From assembly GCA_910586485.1 (NCBI GenBank), contig CAJUIA010000001.1, positions 133,490-197,489 on the forward strand: a DNA stretch of 64,000 bases. The letters run 5' to 3'. The position numbers were made by a program, and so were the translations under genes. The first letter of the stretch is position 1; each line of letters opens with the position of its first letter. Source of the stretch: an uncultured Acetatifactor sp. (GTDB taxonomy: Bacteria > Bacillota > Clostridia > Lachnospirales > Lachnospiraceae). A model generated the notes under the pieces. That model ran no database searches. It saw only the letters and a list, made by a program, of their open reading frames with translations, and was not told the DNA's origin. Shown piece after piece: positions 39,636 to 48,715 of the stretch.

Positions 39636-39910
39636 AACATTATTTTTCCTCTCATTGTTGTTTTGTATGTATGCCTTATATAAGGGATGTTGCAAGTGTA
39701 CTGCAAAACTGGCTTGATAAAAAGTGCCAGAGTATGAATTTTTTACCAGACCAGACAGAGGCGCCGGCAATAGATCTATGAATTCAGGGAATACTTTTAA
39801 GAATATGATGGAAAGAAGAATTTATTTATGCTATTGTTACAGAGAAGAGAAAACGGCGCCCTGAAAGGAAGCGGCGAAATAATAAAGGGCCGGAGCGGAA
39901 AATAATTCCC

Positions 39911-39928
39911 CTGCGGCAGAATGAGAGG
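39911..39928 (+). promoter_or_regulatory. GAATGAGAGG leader module, copy 5 (weak stem)
   Basis: CTGCGGCAGAATGAGAGG, 5 bases before the GH3 ATG. The stem is only CTG/CAG, so this copy rests on the shared tail. Confidence 0.5.
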
Positions 39929-39933
39929 AAATC

Positions 39934-42066
39934 ATGCGGAACAGGGAACAGGCAGCAAAACGGGCCAGGGAGCTGGTAGGACAGATGACGCTGGAGGAAA
40001 AGGCATCGCAGCTAAAATATGATGCGCCGGCGATTCCAAGGCTGGGGGTGCCGGCGTATAACTGGTGGAATGAGGCACTGCACGGCGTGGCAAGGGGCGG
40101 TGTGGCTACGGTCTTTCCTCAGGCCATCGGTACGGCAGCATCCTTTGACACGGAGCTGGCGGAGCGGATCGGAAAAGCCATCGGCGTGGAAGGCCGGGCC
40201 AAGTACAATGCGGCCAGGGAAGAAAACGACAGGGACATATACAAGGGGCTGACCTTCTGGTCGCCCAATATAAATATTTTCAGGGATCCCAGATGGGGAA
40301 GAGGCCATGAGACATACGGCGAGGATCCGTACCTTACCGGGGAAATGGGGAAAGCTTTTGTAAACGGCCTGCAGGGGGACGGAGAGTTCTTGCTGGGGGC
40401 TGCCTGCGCAAAGCATCTGGCGGCCCATTCCGGTCCGGAGGCCCTGCGCCATGAGTTTAATGCGCAGGTTTCACAGAAGGATTTGCGGGAAACCTATCTT
40501 CCGGCTTTTGAAAAGCTGGTGAAGGAGGCAGAGGTGGAGGCCGTTATGGGGGCCTACAACAGGGTAAACGGGGAGCCCTGCTGCGGCAGCAAAACGCTGA
40601 TGGAAGACATACTGCGGAAGGAGTGGGGCTTTCAGGGCCATTATGTCTCCGACTGCTGGGCCATCGCGGACTTTCATACACATCATATGGTGACGGATAC
40701 GGCGGAGGAATCTGCGGCGCTGGCGCTGAAGGCTGGCTGTGACTTAAACTGCGGTGTAACCTACCTGTATATGTTGAAAGCATATGAACAGGGGCTGGTG
40801 ACGGAGGAAGAAATCACGAGGGCCGCGGAGAGAGTGTTTACCGCCAGATTCCTGCTGGGGATGTTTGACGAGACGGAATATGATAAAATCGGATACGAGA
40901 AAATCGAGTGTCAGGAGCACCTGGCTCTGGCGGACAGAGCTGCGGCAGAGTCCGTGGTTCTGTTGAAAAACGACGGTATCCTTCCGCTGGACAGGAGCCG
41001 GCTGAAAACGGTGGGCGTGATCGGTCCTAATGCCAATAACAGGACGGCGCTGATCGGCAATTATCATGGGACATCCTCCAGATATATTACAGTATTGGAA
41101 GGAATTCAGGACTGTCTGGGGGATCAGGTCCGGGTTTATTATTCCGAGGGCTGTCATCCATTTAAGGACAGACTGGAAAATCTGGGGCTTCCCGGTGACC
41201 GGATCAGCGAGGCCGTGGCGGTGGCAAAGCACAGCGACGTGGTAATTCTCTGTCTGGGGCTGGACGAGACACTGGAGGGAGAAGCGGGAGATGCGGGAAA
41301 CAGCTATGCTTCCGGCGACAAGATGGACCTGCTCTTGCCCGAATCCCAGCGAAAGCTGCTGGAGGCGGTAACAGAGACGGGCAGGCCTGTGATTCTGGTT
41401 AATATGACGGGCAGCGCCATGGATTTAAGCTATGCGCAGGAGCATTGCAATGCAGTGCTGCAGGCCTGGTATCCGGGAGCGCGTGGCGGCCGGGTGGTGG
41501 CGGATATTCTCATGGGGGAAATATCGCCCTCCGGCAAGCTGCCGGTGACCTTTTATTATGATGTAAAGGAGCTGCCGGATTTCGAGAACTATTCCATGAA
41601 GGGCAGGACATATCGGTATTTTACCGGCCGGGCTCTTTATCCCTTCGGATATGGCCTGACCTATGGCAGCGCAGAGCTTGCCGAAGTAAAGGTCAACGGA
41701 CAGGCCGTGGTCCGGAGCGGGGAAATTCGGCTTGCGGGAGACGACGGACTGACGATGGAAGCCCTGGTTGCCAATACTGGCAGCAGGGACCTGCGTGAGG
41801 TTGTGCAGGTATACATAAAGGCGGATTCCCCGGATGCAGTGCCGAACGGAAAATTGTGCGGTTTTGCAGGTGTGACCGTAAAGGCAGGGGAGAGCCGGAC
41901 CGTAACCGTGAAGCTGGACAGGGATGCCCTGACGGTTGTCAATGAAGCGGGAGAAAAGGTTTCCGGCGGCGCAAGGTTTACGGTCAGTGCAGGCTTCGGC
42001 CAGCCGGATGAAAGGACAAGGGAGCTGACGGGGAAGGAAGCGTTTACTTTCAGACTTGAGAGGTAA
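39934..42066 (+). CDS. GH3 beta-xylosidase/beta-glucosidase
   Basis: 710 residues. The N-terminal barrel has YNWWNEALHGVARGGVATVF, a signature of the xylosidase-type GH3 enzymes, plus CAKHLAAHSGPE. HYVSDCWAI carries the catalytic Asp nucleophile. The second alpha-beta domain follows (DVVILCLGLDETLEGEAGD), then a fibronectin III-like C-terminal domain (ALVANTGSRDLREVVQVYI). No signal peptide is present, so it acts in the cytoplasm on short oligosaccharides from plant xylan or beta-glucans. No transporter is adjacent. Confidence 0.92.
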   Translation: MRNREQAAKRARELVGQMTLEEKASQLKYDAPAIPRLGVPAYNWWNEALHGVARGGVATVFPQAIGTAASFDTELAERIGKAIGVEGRAKYNAAREENDRDIYKGLTFWSPNINIFRDPRWGRGHETYGEDPYLTGEMGKAFVNGLQGDGEFLLGAACAKHLAAHSGPEALRHEFNAQVSQKDLRETYLPAFEKLVKEAEVEAVMGAYNRVNGEPCCGSKTLMEDILRKEWGFQGHYVSDCWAIADFHTHHMVTDTAEESAALALKAGCDLNCGVTYLYMLKAYEQGLVTEEEITRAAERVFTARFLLGMFDETEYDKIGYEKIECQEHLALADRAAAESVVLLKNDGILPLDRSRLKTVGVIGPNANNRTALIGNYHGTSSRYITVLEGIQDCLGDQVRVYYSEGCHPFKDRLENLGLPGDRISEAVAVAKHSDVVILCLGLDETLEGEAGDAGNSYASGDKMDLLLPESQRKLLEAVTETGRPVILVNMTGSAMDLSYAQEHCNAVLQAWYPGARGGRVVADILMGEISPSGKLPVTFYYDVKELPDFENYSMKGRTYRYFTGRALYPFGYGLTYGSAELAEVKVNGQAVVRSGEIRLAGDDGLTMEALVANTGSRDLREVVQVYIKADSPDAVPNGKLCGFAGVTVKAGESRTVTVKLDRDALTVVNEAGEKVSGGARFTVSAGFGQPDERTRELTGKEAFTFRLER

Positions 42067-42173
42067 GGCTGGTTTGGGAAAAACGAGGCGGAATATTGTA
42101 TGAAGTATTATGAAAGGCGCTGTGAGGAAATCAGGCCTGAAGAAATCAGTGAAAAAATCAAGTGTTTCAGGAC

Positions 42174-42202
42174 TTGACAAACAGAGCGGAATGGATTATA
42201 TT
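42174..42202 (+). promoter_or_regulatory. Promoter of the valS operon
   Basis: TTGACA at 42174-42179 and TATATT at 42197-42202 with a 17-base spacer; transcription would begin just before the T-box. Confidence 0.8.
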
Positions 42203-42218
42203 TTCATATAAATCAAAA

Positions 42219-42518
42219 AGGCTGTGACGAAGAAGAGTACACACTGCCCCTTAAAAGAGAGAGCGGCTGCCGACCCGGTGCTGAAAGGCCGCTTGAAGGA
42301 AGGCGCGTGGAAGGTAGCTTCCGAGCCGGAGAGCTGAACGCCGTAAGCGGTTTCAGGGTGCTTATGCGAAAGTAGGTTCTCACGGATTATCCCCGTTAGC
42401 GGATAGGGCTTTATTGGAAGTCCATGAGGCAATGGCCGTGAGGTCATTGTAAACAAAGGTGGTACCGCGTTGATGTGACACGCCCTTTGCTGACATAAGT
42501 CGGCAGAGGGCTTTTTAA
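42219..42518 (+). promoter_or_regulatory. T-box riboswitch of valS
   Basis: AAAGGTGGTACCGCG at 42455-42469 is the T-box antiterminator sequence; its TGGT would pair with the ACCA end of uncharged tRNA-Val. The 5' part has the AGTA-type motif (GAAGAGTACAC) of stem I. The terminator stem is GCCCTTTGCTGAC (42482-42494) with GTCGGCAGAGGGC (42499-42511) and five T. Uncharged tRNA-Val should favour the antiterminator and let RNA polymerase enter valS. I could not fix the specifier codon by eye. Confidence 0.95.
42482..42516 (+). terminator. T-box terminator
   Basis: Thirteen-base stem with one T-G wobble, a four-base loop and five T. It competes with the T-box antiterminator. Confidence 0.9.
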
Positions 42519-42612
42519 CTTACCGGAAACTGCGCTGTCAGGCGCGTGCACCCAGAATGTGAAGCTTTCTTTTTATGCCGGCGAATTACCCATTATGAAA
42601 GGAGCAGAAAGG

Positions 42613-45351
42613 ATGAGCAGAGAGCTTGCAAAAACCTACGATCCCAAGGGAATCGAGGACAGATTGTATCAAAAATGGCTGGAAAAGAAATATTTTCACG
42701 CGGAGGTGGACCATAGCAGGACGCCCTTCACCATTGTGATCCCGCCGCCAAACATTACGGGGCAGCTGCACATGGGTCATGCCCTGGATAATACCATGCA
42801 GGATATTCTGATCCGTTTTAAGCGAATGCAGGGCTTTAATGCCCTCTGGCAGCCGGGCACGGATCATGCCTCCATCGCCACGGAGGTGAAGATTACCGAG
42901 AAGCTGAAGGAAGAGGGCATCGACAAGCATGAGCTGGGCAGGGAGAAATTCTTAGAGCGGGCCTGGGACTGGAAAAAGGAATACGGCGGACGGATTATTT
43001 CTCAGTTAAGGAAGATGGGTTCTTCCTGCGACTGGGACAGGGAGCGCTTTACCATGGATGAGGGCTGCAACAAGGCGGTAACGGAAGTCTTTGTAAAGAT
43101 GCACGAAAAAGGTTATATCTATAAGGGCGCCCGGATCATCAACTGGTGTCCGGTGTGCAATACCTCCATTTCCGACGCGGAGGTGGTATATGAGGAACAG
43201 GCGGGGCATCTGTGGCATATCAAGTACCCTGTGATCGGTGAGGACGGAAAGCCCAGCAATACGGAATTTCTGACCTTTGCCACCACCCGTCCCGAAACCA
43301 TGCTGGGAGATACCGCCGTAGCCATTCATCCTGAGGATGAGCGCTATGCCCATCTGATCGGTAAGAGCGTGCTGCTGCCCATTGTCAACCGGGTGATTCC
43401 TGTGGTCACGGATACCTATGTGGACAGGGAGTTCGGCACCGGCGTGGTAAAGATTACGCCTGCTCATGACCCTAACGACTTTGAGGTTGGCAAGCGTCAT
43501 GACCTTCCCATTATCAATATCATGAACGATGACGCCACCATCAATGCAAACGGCGGCAGGTTTGAGGGCATGGACCGTTATGAGGCCAGAAAGGCCATTG
43601 TGGAAGAGCTGGAAAGCCAGGGGCTGCTGGTAAAGATAGAGGATTATTCTCATAATGTAGGCACCCACGACCGCTGTAAGACCACCGTGGAGCCGCTGGT
43701 AAAGGAACAGTGGTTTGTGAAGATGGATGAGCTGATTAAGCCTGCGGTGGAAGCAGTGAAAAAGGGCGAGATCAAGCTGATTCCTCAGCGTATGGAAAAG
43801 ACCTATTTCAACTGGACGGACAATATCCGTGACTGGTGTATCAGCAGACAGCTCTGGTGGGGCCACAGGATCCCCGCTTATTACTGCGACAAGTGCGGAG
43901 AGGTAACTGTGGCAGGGGAGATGCCGGAGAAATGTCCGAAATGTGGTCATGAGCATCTGACCCAGGACCCGGACACCCTGGACACCTGGTTTTCCTCCGC
44001 GCTCTGGCCCTTTGAAACCTTAGGCTGGCCGGAGCAGACCGAGGATTTAAAATATTTTTACCCTACGGATGTGCTGGTGACAGGCTATGATATTATTTTC
44101 TTCTGGGTCATCCGCATGATCTTTTCCGGCTATGAGCATATGGGTGAAAAGCCCTTTAAGACCGTGCTGTTTCATGGCCTTGTGAGGGACGGCGAGGGGC
44201 GCAAGATGTCCAAATCCCTGGGCAACGGCATCGACCCTCTGGAGATTATCGACAAGTACGGGGCGGACGCCCTGCGGCTGACGCTGATTACCGGCAATGC
44301 TCCCGGCAACGATATGCGCTTCTATTATGAGAGAGTGGAGAACAGCCGCAATTTTGCAAATAAGGTCTGGAATGCGTCCCGCTTCATTATGATGAACATG
44401 GACGGCAAGCAGGTGACGGAGCCGGGATTAAAGGAGCTGCAGCCGGTGGATAAGTGGATCCTTTCCCGGTTAAATTCCCTGGTCAGAGAAGTGACGGATA
44501 ATATGGAAAGCTTTGAGCTGGGAATTGCCGTGCAGAAGGTTTATGATTTTATCTGGGACGAATTCTGCGACTGGTACATCGAGATGGTAAAGCCCAGACT
44601 GTATGATACCGACGATGCAGCCAGCCAGAACGCGGCTCTTTGGACCTTAAAGACCGTCCTCATCGACGCCTTAAAGCTGCTGCATCCTTACATGCCCTTT
44701 ATCACCGAGGAAATTTACTGCACGATCCGCGCCATCATGGACGGCAATGCCATGGACGGCAATGCCACGGACGGCGCTGCCATGGACGGCAATGCCATGG
44801 ACGGCAATGCCATGGAAGAGTCCATCATGATCAGCGCCTGGCCGAAATACCGGGAGGATCGGGCTTTTGCAAGAGAAGAGAAGGACATTGAGATTATCAA
44901 GGAGGCGGTCAGAGGCATTCGGAATATAAGAAATGAAATGAACGTGGCGCCTTCCCGCAAGGCTGCAGTGTATGTGGTCAGTGAGGACGAGGGAATCCTG
45001 TCCGCCTTTACGGAAGGAAAGTTGTTCTTTGCCTCTTTGGCTTACGCCAGCCAGGCTACCATCCAGAAGGATAAGAGCGGAATTGCCCAGGATGCGGTGA
45101 GCGTGGTGATTCCCGGCGCAACCCTGTATATTCCCTTTGCGGAGCTGGTGGACATTGCGCAGGAAATTGAGCGGCTGAAAAAGGAAAAGAAGCGTCTGGA
45201 AGGGGAGCTTGCACGGGTCAACGGTATGCTTTCCAATGAAAGGTTTATCTCCAAGGCACCGGAAGCCAAGATTGCGGAGGAAAAGGAAAAGCTCAGCAAG
45301 TATACCCGCATGATGGAGCAGGTGGAGACCAGGCTGGCGCAGCTGGGATGA
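42613..45351 (+). CDS. valS: Valyl-tRNA synthetase
   Basis: 912 residues. It charges tRNA-Val. The class I signature HIGH is PNITGQLHMGHALDN, and KMSKS is in GRKMSKSLGNGIDP. The editing (CP1) domain has TTRPETMLGDTAVAIHPED. A C-terminal coiled coil follows (AQEIERLKKEKKRLEGEL). Inside the anticodon-binding domain, residues 709-733, five tandem MDGNA-type pentapeptides are inserted before EESIMISAWPKY, where other ValRS have a short loop. The ATG at 42613 has AAAGGAG 8 bases upstream; an in-frame ATG at 42559 lacks one. Expression is controlled by the T-box leader. The folC start follows closely. Confidence 0.97.
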   Translation: MSRELAKTYDPKGIEDRLYQKWLEKKYFHAEVDHSRTPFTIVIPPPNITGQLHMGHALDNTMQDILIRFKRMQGFNALWQPGTDHASIATEVKITEKLKEEGIDKHELGREKFLERAWDWKKEYGGRIISQLRKMGSSCDWDRERFTMDEGCNKAVTEVFVKMHEKGYIYKGARIINWCPVCNTSISDAEVVYEEQAGHLWHIKYPVIGEDGKPSNTEFLTFATTRPETMLGDTAVAIHPEDERYAHLIGKSVLLPIVNRVIPVVTDTYVDREFGTGVVKITPAHDPNDFEVGKRHDLPIINIMNDDATINANGGRFEGMDRYEARKAIVEELESQGLLVKIEDYSHNVGTHDRCKTTVEPLVKEQWFVKMDELIKPAVEAVKKGEIKLIPQRMEKTYFNWTDNIRDWCISRQLWWGHRIPAYYCDKCGEVTVAGEMPEKCPKCGHEHLTQDPDTLDTWFSSALWPFETLGWPEQTEDLKYFYPTDVLVTGYDIIFFWVIRMIFSGYEHMGEKPFKTVLFHGLVRDGEGRKMSKSLGNGIDPLEIIDKYGADALRLTLITGNAPGNDMRFYYERVENSRNFANKVWNASRFIMMNMDGKQVTEPGLKELQPVDKWILSRLNSLVREVTDNMESFELGIAVQKVYDFIWDEFCDWYIEMVKPRLYDTDDAASQNAALWTLKTVLIDALKLLHPYMPFITEEIYCTIRAIMDGNAMDGNATDGAAMDGNAMDGNAMEESIMISAWPKYREDRAFAREEKDIEIIKEAVRGIRNIRNEMNVAPSRKAAVYVVSEDEGILSAFTEGKLFFASLAYASQATIQKDKSGIAQDAVSVVIPGATLYIPFAELVDIAQEIERLKKEKKRLEGELARVNGMLSNERFISKAPEAKIAEEKEKLSKYTRMMEQVETRLAQLG
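44737..44811 (+). repeat. Five 15-base in-frame tandem repeats in valS
   Basis: Five consecutive 15-base units based on ATGGACGGCAATGCC; units 1, 2, 4 and 5 are identical and unit 3 reads ACGGACGGCGCTGCC. They encode MDGNA x2, TDGAA, MDGNA x2. The unit length keeps the frame, so copy number can change without inactivating the enzyme. Confidence 0.92.
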
Positions 45352-45368
45352 GCGCAGAAACGAGGTGC

Positions 45369-46736
45369 ATGATGCAGAAGCAGTCCGTTACCTCCTTTGA
45401 AGAGGCGGAAAATTATATTAACGGCATTCCACGGTTTTCCTCCAAAAACACCATGGAGGATACAAAAGCCTTTTTGCACCGGCTGGGGGATCCGGACAGG
45501 CGGATGCGGATCATCCATGTGGCAGGCACCAACGGCAAGGGCTCCGTGTGCGCTTATATGAGCTCCGTTTTGCAGGCGGCGGGGTACAGGGTGGCTTTGT
45601 TTACCTCGCCTCACCTGGTAGATATACGGGAGCGGTTTACGGTGGATGGAGAGATGATTTCCAAAGAAGAATTCCTGGGGGCATTTCTGCAGGTGTACAG
45701 GCTGCTGGAATTCCCGGAAGCCGGGGATGAGGGGGCAGGCCCGGAGCCTGCCTCCGATCCGGGTGCCCGTCCGCTTTTTTATCATCCTTCTTATTTTGAA
45801 TACCTCTTTTTTATGGCCATGGTGATTTTCCCGGAAAAGCAGCCGGATTTCTGTATTTTGGAGACAGGGCTGGGCGGAAGGCTGGACGCCACCAACTCCG
45901 TGTCGAGGAAGGAGCTGGCAGTGATTACTCATATCAGCCTGGATCACGTGGAATATCTGGGGGATACGGCAGAAAAAATTGCGGGAGAAAAAGCCTGTAT
46001 TATGCAGGCAGGAGCGCCTGCAGTTTATTGGGATACCTGTGAGTCTGTCAGCAGGGTTTTTGAGCAGAAAGGGTTGGAGCTTGGCGTAAAGACTCATCCG
46101 GTGTCGAAAAAGGACTATCGCTTTTTGGGTTTTGCAAATAAAAGCATTGATTTTTCTTTGCACACTGGGTATTATAGTTATATTACCCTTACTTTGCACA
46201 CTATTGCCGCATATCAGATGGAGAACGCGGCGTTAGCGGTACGGGCGCTGGAGACGCTGGACGGCGGCAGAACCATCACGGAGGACCAAATCAGGCGGGG
46301 AATGGAAAGCTGCTTTTGGGCCGGCCGTATGGAAGAGGTGCTGCCGGAGGTCTTTGTGGACGGCGCTCACAACGAGGACGGGGTAAGGGCTTTTCTGGAG
46401 ACAGTGGCAGAGGACGGACATACCGGCCCCAGGGCTCTGTTGTTTAGTGTGGTGAAGGATAAGGATTACGAGCGCATGGTGGAGGAACTGGAAAGGTCGG
46501 GGCTGTTTGACCGGATCTTTGCGGCGCATATGCGGACAGGAAGAGCAGTTTCCCCGGAGAGGCTCAGGGAGCTTTTTGACCAATATCCCGGCTGCAGGTA
46601 TGAAGTGTATGACAATGTATCCACGGCCTTTTGTGAACTGTTACATAGCCGGAGGCAGGACGAGCGGATTTATATAGCGGGCAGCCTGTATCTGGCAGGT
46701 GAGATAAAGGAGCTTTTAAAGGATGATAAATTTTGA
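45369..46736 (+). CDS. folC: Bifunctional folylpolyglutamate/dihydrofolate synthase
   Basis: 455 residues. It adds glutamate to folates, with ATP. HVAGTNGKGSVCAY is the P-loop, LFTSPHLVDIRERF the folate-site loop, ETGLGGRLDATN the omega region, and VDGAHNEDGVRAFL the Mur-ligase C-terminal domain. A Mur-ligase fold with loops of FolC type is clear. GAGG at 45362-45365 supports ATG 45369 or 45372. An alternative ATG at 45348 overlaps the valS stop (ATGA) and would add seven residues. It is cotranscribed with valS. Confidence 0.93.
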   Translation: MMQKQSVTSFEEAENYINGIPRFSSKNTMEDTKAFLHRLGDPDRRMRIIHVAGTNGKGSVCAYMSSVLQAAGYRVALFTSPHLVDIRERFTVDGEMISKEEFLGAFLQVYRLLEFPEAGDEGAGPEPASDPGARPLFYHPSYFEYLFFMAMVIFPEKQPDFCILETGLGGRLDATNSVSRKELAVITHISLDHVEYLGDTAEKIAGEKACIMQAGAPAVYWDTCESVSRVFEQKGLELGVKTHPVSKKDYRFLGFANKSIDFSLHTGYYSYITLTLHTIAAYQMENAALAVRALETLDGGRTITEDQIRRGMESCFWAGRMEEVLPEVFVDGAHNEDGVRAFLETVAEDGHTGPRALLFSVVKDKDYERMVEELERSGLFDRIFAAHMRTGRAVSPERLRELFDQYPGCRYEVYDNVSTAFCELLHSRRQDERIYIAGSLYLAGEIKELLKDDKF

Positions 46737-46875
46737 GGAAGAGCTGAAAAAGTTTCACCCCAGTCTTGAAGTGGAGGATGCGGAGGACGCCATCTATAAT
46801 CAGGACTTGACGGATATGGCAGATCTACTTGTAAAAATGATAAAGGAATCCGAGGAAGAGTCGGAAGAGGTGTGA
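46723..46875 (+). CDS. Small acidic protein, 50 residues
   Basis: MINFEEELKKFHPSLEVED, then AIYNQDLTDMADLLVKMI and a Glu-rich tail. The start overlaps the folC end by 14 bases and TTTTAAAGG precedes it; the TPR-protein ATG follows one base after the stop, so it fits tightly between two real genes. It has amphipathic helices and no membrane segment or known motif. The tight packing and sensible composition argue for a genuine gene that simple length cut-offs would miss. Confidence 0.7.
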   Translation: MINFEEELKKFHPSLEVEDAEDAIYNQDLTDMADLLVKMIKESEEESEEV

Positions 46876-46876
46876 C

Positions 46877-48292
46877 ATGTTTTGCTATAACTGCGGATGT
46901 CAGCTGTCGGAGCATGATTTTTGCACTGCCTGCGGAGTGGACGTGTCCCTGTATAAAAGGATCATGTTCGTTTCCAACATGTACTATAACTTTGGCCTGG
47001 AAAAGGCCGGGGTCAGGGATCTGACCGGTGCGATCACCAGCTTGCGGCAAAGCTTGAAATTTAATAAAAACAATATTGATGCGCGGAATCTGCTGGGATT
47101 GGTCTATTTTGAGACGGGCGAGGTGGTGGCGGCCTTAAGCGAGTGGGTCATCAGTAAAAATCTGCGCCCGGAGAAAAATATTGCGGACGATTATATTGAC
47201 AGGCTGCAGTCCAACTCCGGCAGGCTGGACTCAATCAATCAAACCATCAAGAAATATAATCAGGCTCTGGTGTATTGCCAGCAGGACAGCAGGGATCTGG
47301 CCGTGATACAGCTGAAGAAGGTGCTTTCCTTAAACCCTCGTTTTATCCGCGCTCATCAGCTGCTGGCCCTGCTGTACATGAGCAGCGAGCAGTGGGAGCG
47401 TGCGGAGCGGGAGCTTCGCAAGTGTATGGATATTGACAGAAATAATACCCAGACCCTGCGTTACTTAAAAGAAGTGGAACTGATGCTGGTGCCGGATGAG
47501 ACGGTAAAGCAGTCGGGCGGAAAGCGGAAGAAGGATGAGACGGTGCGCTATGTCAGCGACAATGAGATGATCATCCAGCCGGTGAACGTAAAGGAGCCAA
47601 AGAGCGGCGGCGTTTCCACCCTGATTAATTTGGGAATCGGGCTGGTAATCGGGCTGGCCGTCACTTATTTTCTGCTGGTGCCTGCGGCGCAGTCCAACAC
47701 CAGAGTGCAGATGCAGGACGAGATCAGAAGAGTCAGCAATGAGTCGGATGCCAGAGCGGTGAGGATTCAGGAGCTGGAGAGCGAAGGGGAAAAGCTTAAA
47801 GGCAAGATCGAAGAGCTGGAAAGCCGGGTGGACGGCTTTGAAGGAGCCGGCGGCGTGATAGACGGATATGACAGTCTGCTGACAGTAGCGGCTGATTATC
47901 TTAAAAATCAGGACAACATGGCAGCGGCGGCAGAGCTGGAGAATATAGGACAGACAATCATGCCGGAGGACAGATCGGAGGAATTTCAAAATCTGTATCA
48001 GACGCTGCGGCAGGTGATCGGGCCGGAGCTGGCGGTTACTTATTATGATGAGGCTTCCGATTATTTTCGTCAGCAGGAATATCCGGCGGCGATAGAAGCC
48101 TATGAGCGGGCCGTGTATTATGACGAGACGCATGTGGATGCCCTTTATTATCTGGCGCGGGCTTATCAGGCCAACGGTAATCTGGAGGAAGCGGCAGAAG
48201 CCTATCAGAGGCTGTTGGAGCTGTTCCCCGATTCCGACAGGGTGAGGGATACCAGGGGGCGCTTAAGAGAGCTGGGAGTGACGGTGGAATAA
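46877..48292 (+). CDS. Zinc-ribbon TPR protein with one membrane helix
   Basis: 471 residues. It begins with a zinc ribbon (FCYNCGCQLSEHDFCTACG). Three or four tetratricopeptide repeats follow (AITSLRQSLKFNKNNIDARN, AVIQLKKVLSLNPRFIRAHQ). A membrane helix at about 255-275 (LINLGIGLVIGLAVTYFLLV) is followed by a coiled coil (RIQELESEGEKLKGKIEELE), then two more TPR units at the C-terminus (AIEAYERAVYYDETHVDALY). This puts TPR domains on both sides of the membrane. It may be a scaffold for division or envelope proteins; no function is established. Confidence 0.75.
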   Translation: MFCYNCGCQLSEHDFCTACGVDVSLYKRIMFVSNMYYNFGLEKAGVRDLTGAITSLRQSLKFNKNNIDARNLLGLVYFETGEVVAALSEWVISKNLRPEKNIADDYIDRLQSNSGRLDSINQTIKKYNQALVYCQQDSRDLAVIQLKKVLSLNPRFIRAHQLLALLYMSSEQWERAERELRKCMDIDRNNTQTLRYLKEVELMLVPDETVKQSGGKRKKDETVRYVSDNEMIIQPVNVKEPKSGGVSTLINLGIGLVIGLAVTYFLLVPAAQSNTRVQMQDEIRRVSNESDARAVRIQELESEGEKLKGKIEELESRVDGFEGAGGVIDGYDSLLTVAADYLKNQDNMAAAAELENIGQTIMPEDRSEEFQNLYQTLRQVIGPELAVTYYDEASDYFRQQEYPAAIEAYERAVYYDETHVDALYYLARAYQANGNLEEAAEAYQRLLELFPDSDRVRDTRGRLRELGVTVE

Positions 48293-48331
48293 AAGGCGTT
48301 TCCTTAAGTTTCGCCTTGAAAGATACGAAAG

Positions 48332-48364
48332 AAAAGAACCTGTAGGAGACTGCGGGTTCTTTTC
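48332..48364 (+). terminator. Terminator after the TPR gene
   Basis: AAAAGAACC (48332-48340) pairs with GGTTCTTTT (48355-48363), with a 14-base loop and T residues at the 3' end. It separates the valS-folC unit from the sigma-F operon. Confidence 0.8.
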
Positions 48365-48391
48365 TTATGCCAAAAAGGAAAGGGGAAGCAT

Positions 48392-48715
48392 ATGGAGCAG
48401 ATTACAACGGAAGATTTTCAGGTAATTGATAACTGTCTGATGATCAGGCTGCCGGAGGAGGTGGACCATCACAGAGCGGGATTTATCTGTGAAAATGCCG
48501 ACAGGCTGTTATGCAGGGAAAATGTATGTAATATTGTCTTTGATTTTGAAAATACCAGGTTTATGGATTCCTCCGGGATCGGGATCATCATGGGCAGACA
48601 CCGAAAAATATCCTGCTTCGGGGGGAGGGTCTATGCGATTCATGCGGACAAGCAGATCAGGAGGATACTGACCATATCCGGATTAGAAAGAATTGTGGAG
48701 GTACTGGAATCATGA
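48392..48715 (+). CDS. spoIIAA: Anti-sigma-F factor antagonist SpoIIAA
   Basis: 107 residues, STAS domain. FMDSSGIGIIMGR is the conserved site whose Ser (Ser60 or Ser61 here) is phosphorylated by SpoIIAB and dephosphorylated by SpoIIE in the forespore. Unphosphorylated SpoIIAA binds SpoIIAB and frees sigma-F. The order spoIIAA-spoIIAB-sigF is diagnostic. Its stop overlaps the next start by four bases. In Bacillus this operon is transcribed by sigma-H; I could not identify such a promoter in the short gap before it. Confidence 0.95.
   Translation: MEQITTEDFQVIDNCLMIRLPEEVDHHRAGFICENADRLLCRENVCNIVFDFENTRFMDSSGIGIIMGRHRKISCFGGRVYAIHADKQIRRILTISGLERIVEVLES

Noticed and set aside
39636..39780. 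Riboswitch before the ECF S component
   Set aside because: I looked for folate (THF), TPP, FMN and preQ1 patterns on the minus strand and found none convincing.
42100..42177. 25-residue frame (MKYYERRCEEIRPEE...) before the valS T-box
   Set aside because: No good ribosome site, and its stop lies inside the -35 element of the valS promoter; likely chance or a remnant.
43006..43956. 316-codon minus-strand frame inside valS
   Set aside because: Antisense shadow of a conserved coding region, no ribosome site, no known domain.
44737..44811. 15-base repeats as a CRISPR or intergenic array
   Set aside because: They are in frame inside valS with no spacers.
45042..46199. 385-codon minus-strand frame across valS/folC
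   Set aside because: It spans two well-supported genes on the other strand and shows no family features.
48293..48391. Sigma-H promoter and Spo0A box before spoIIAA
   Set aside because: Expected from Bacillus, but no sequence close to either consensus is visible in the short gap.
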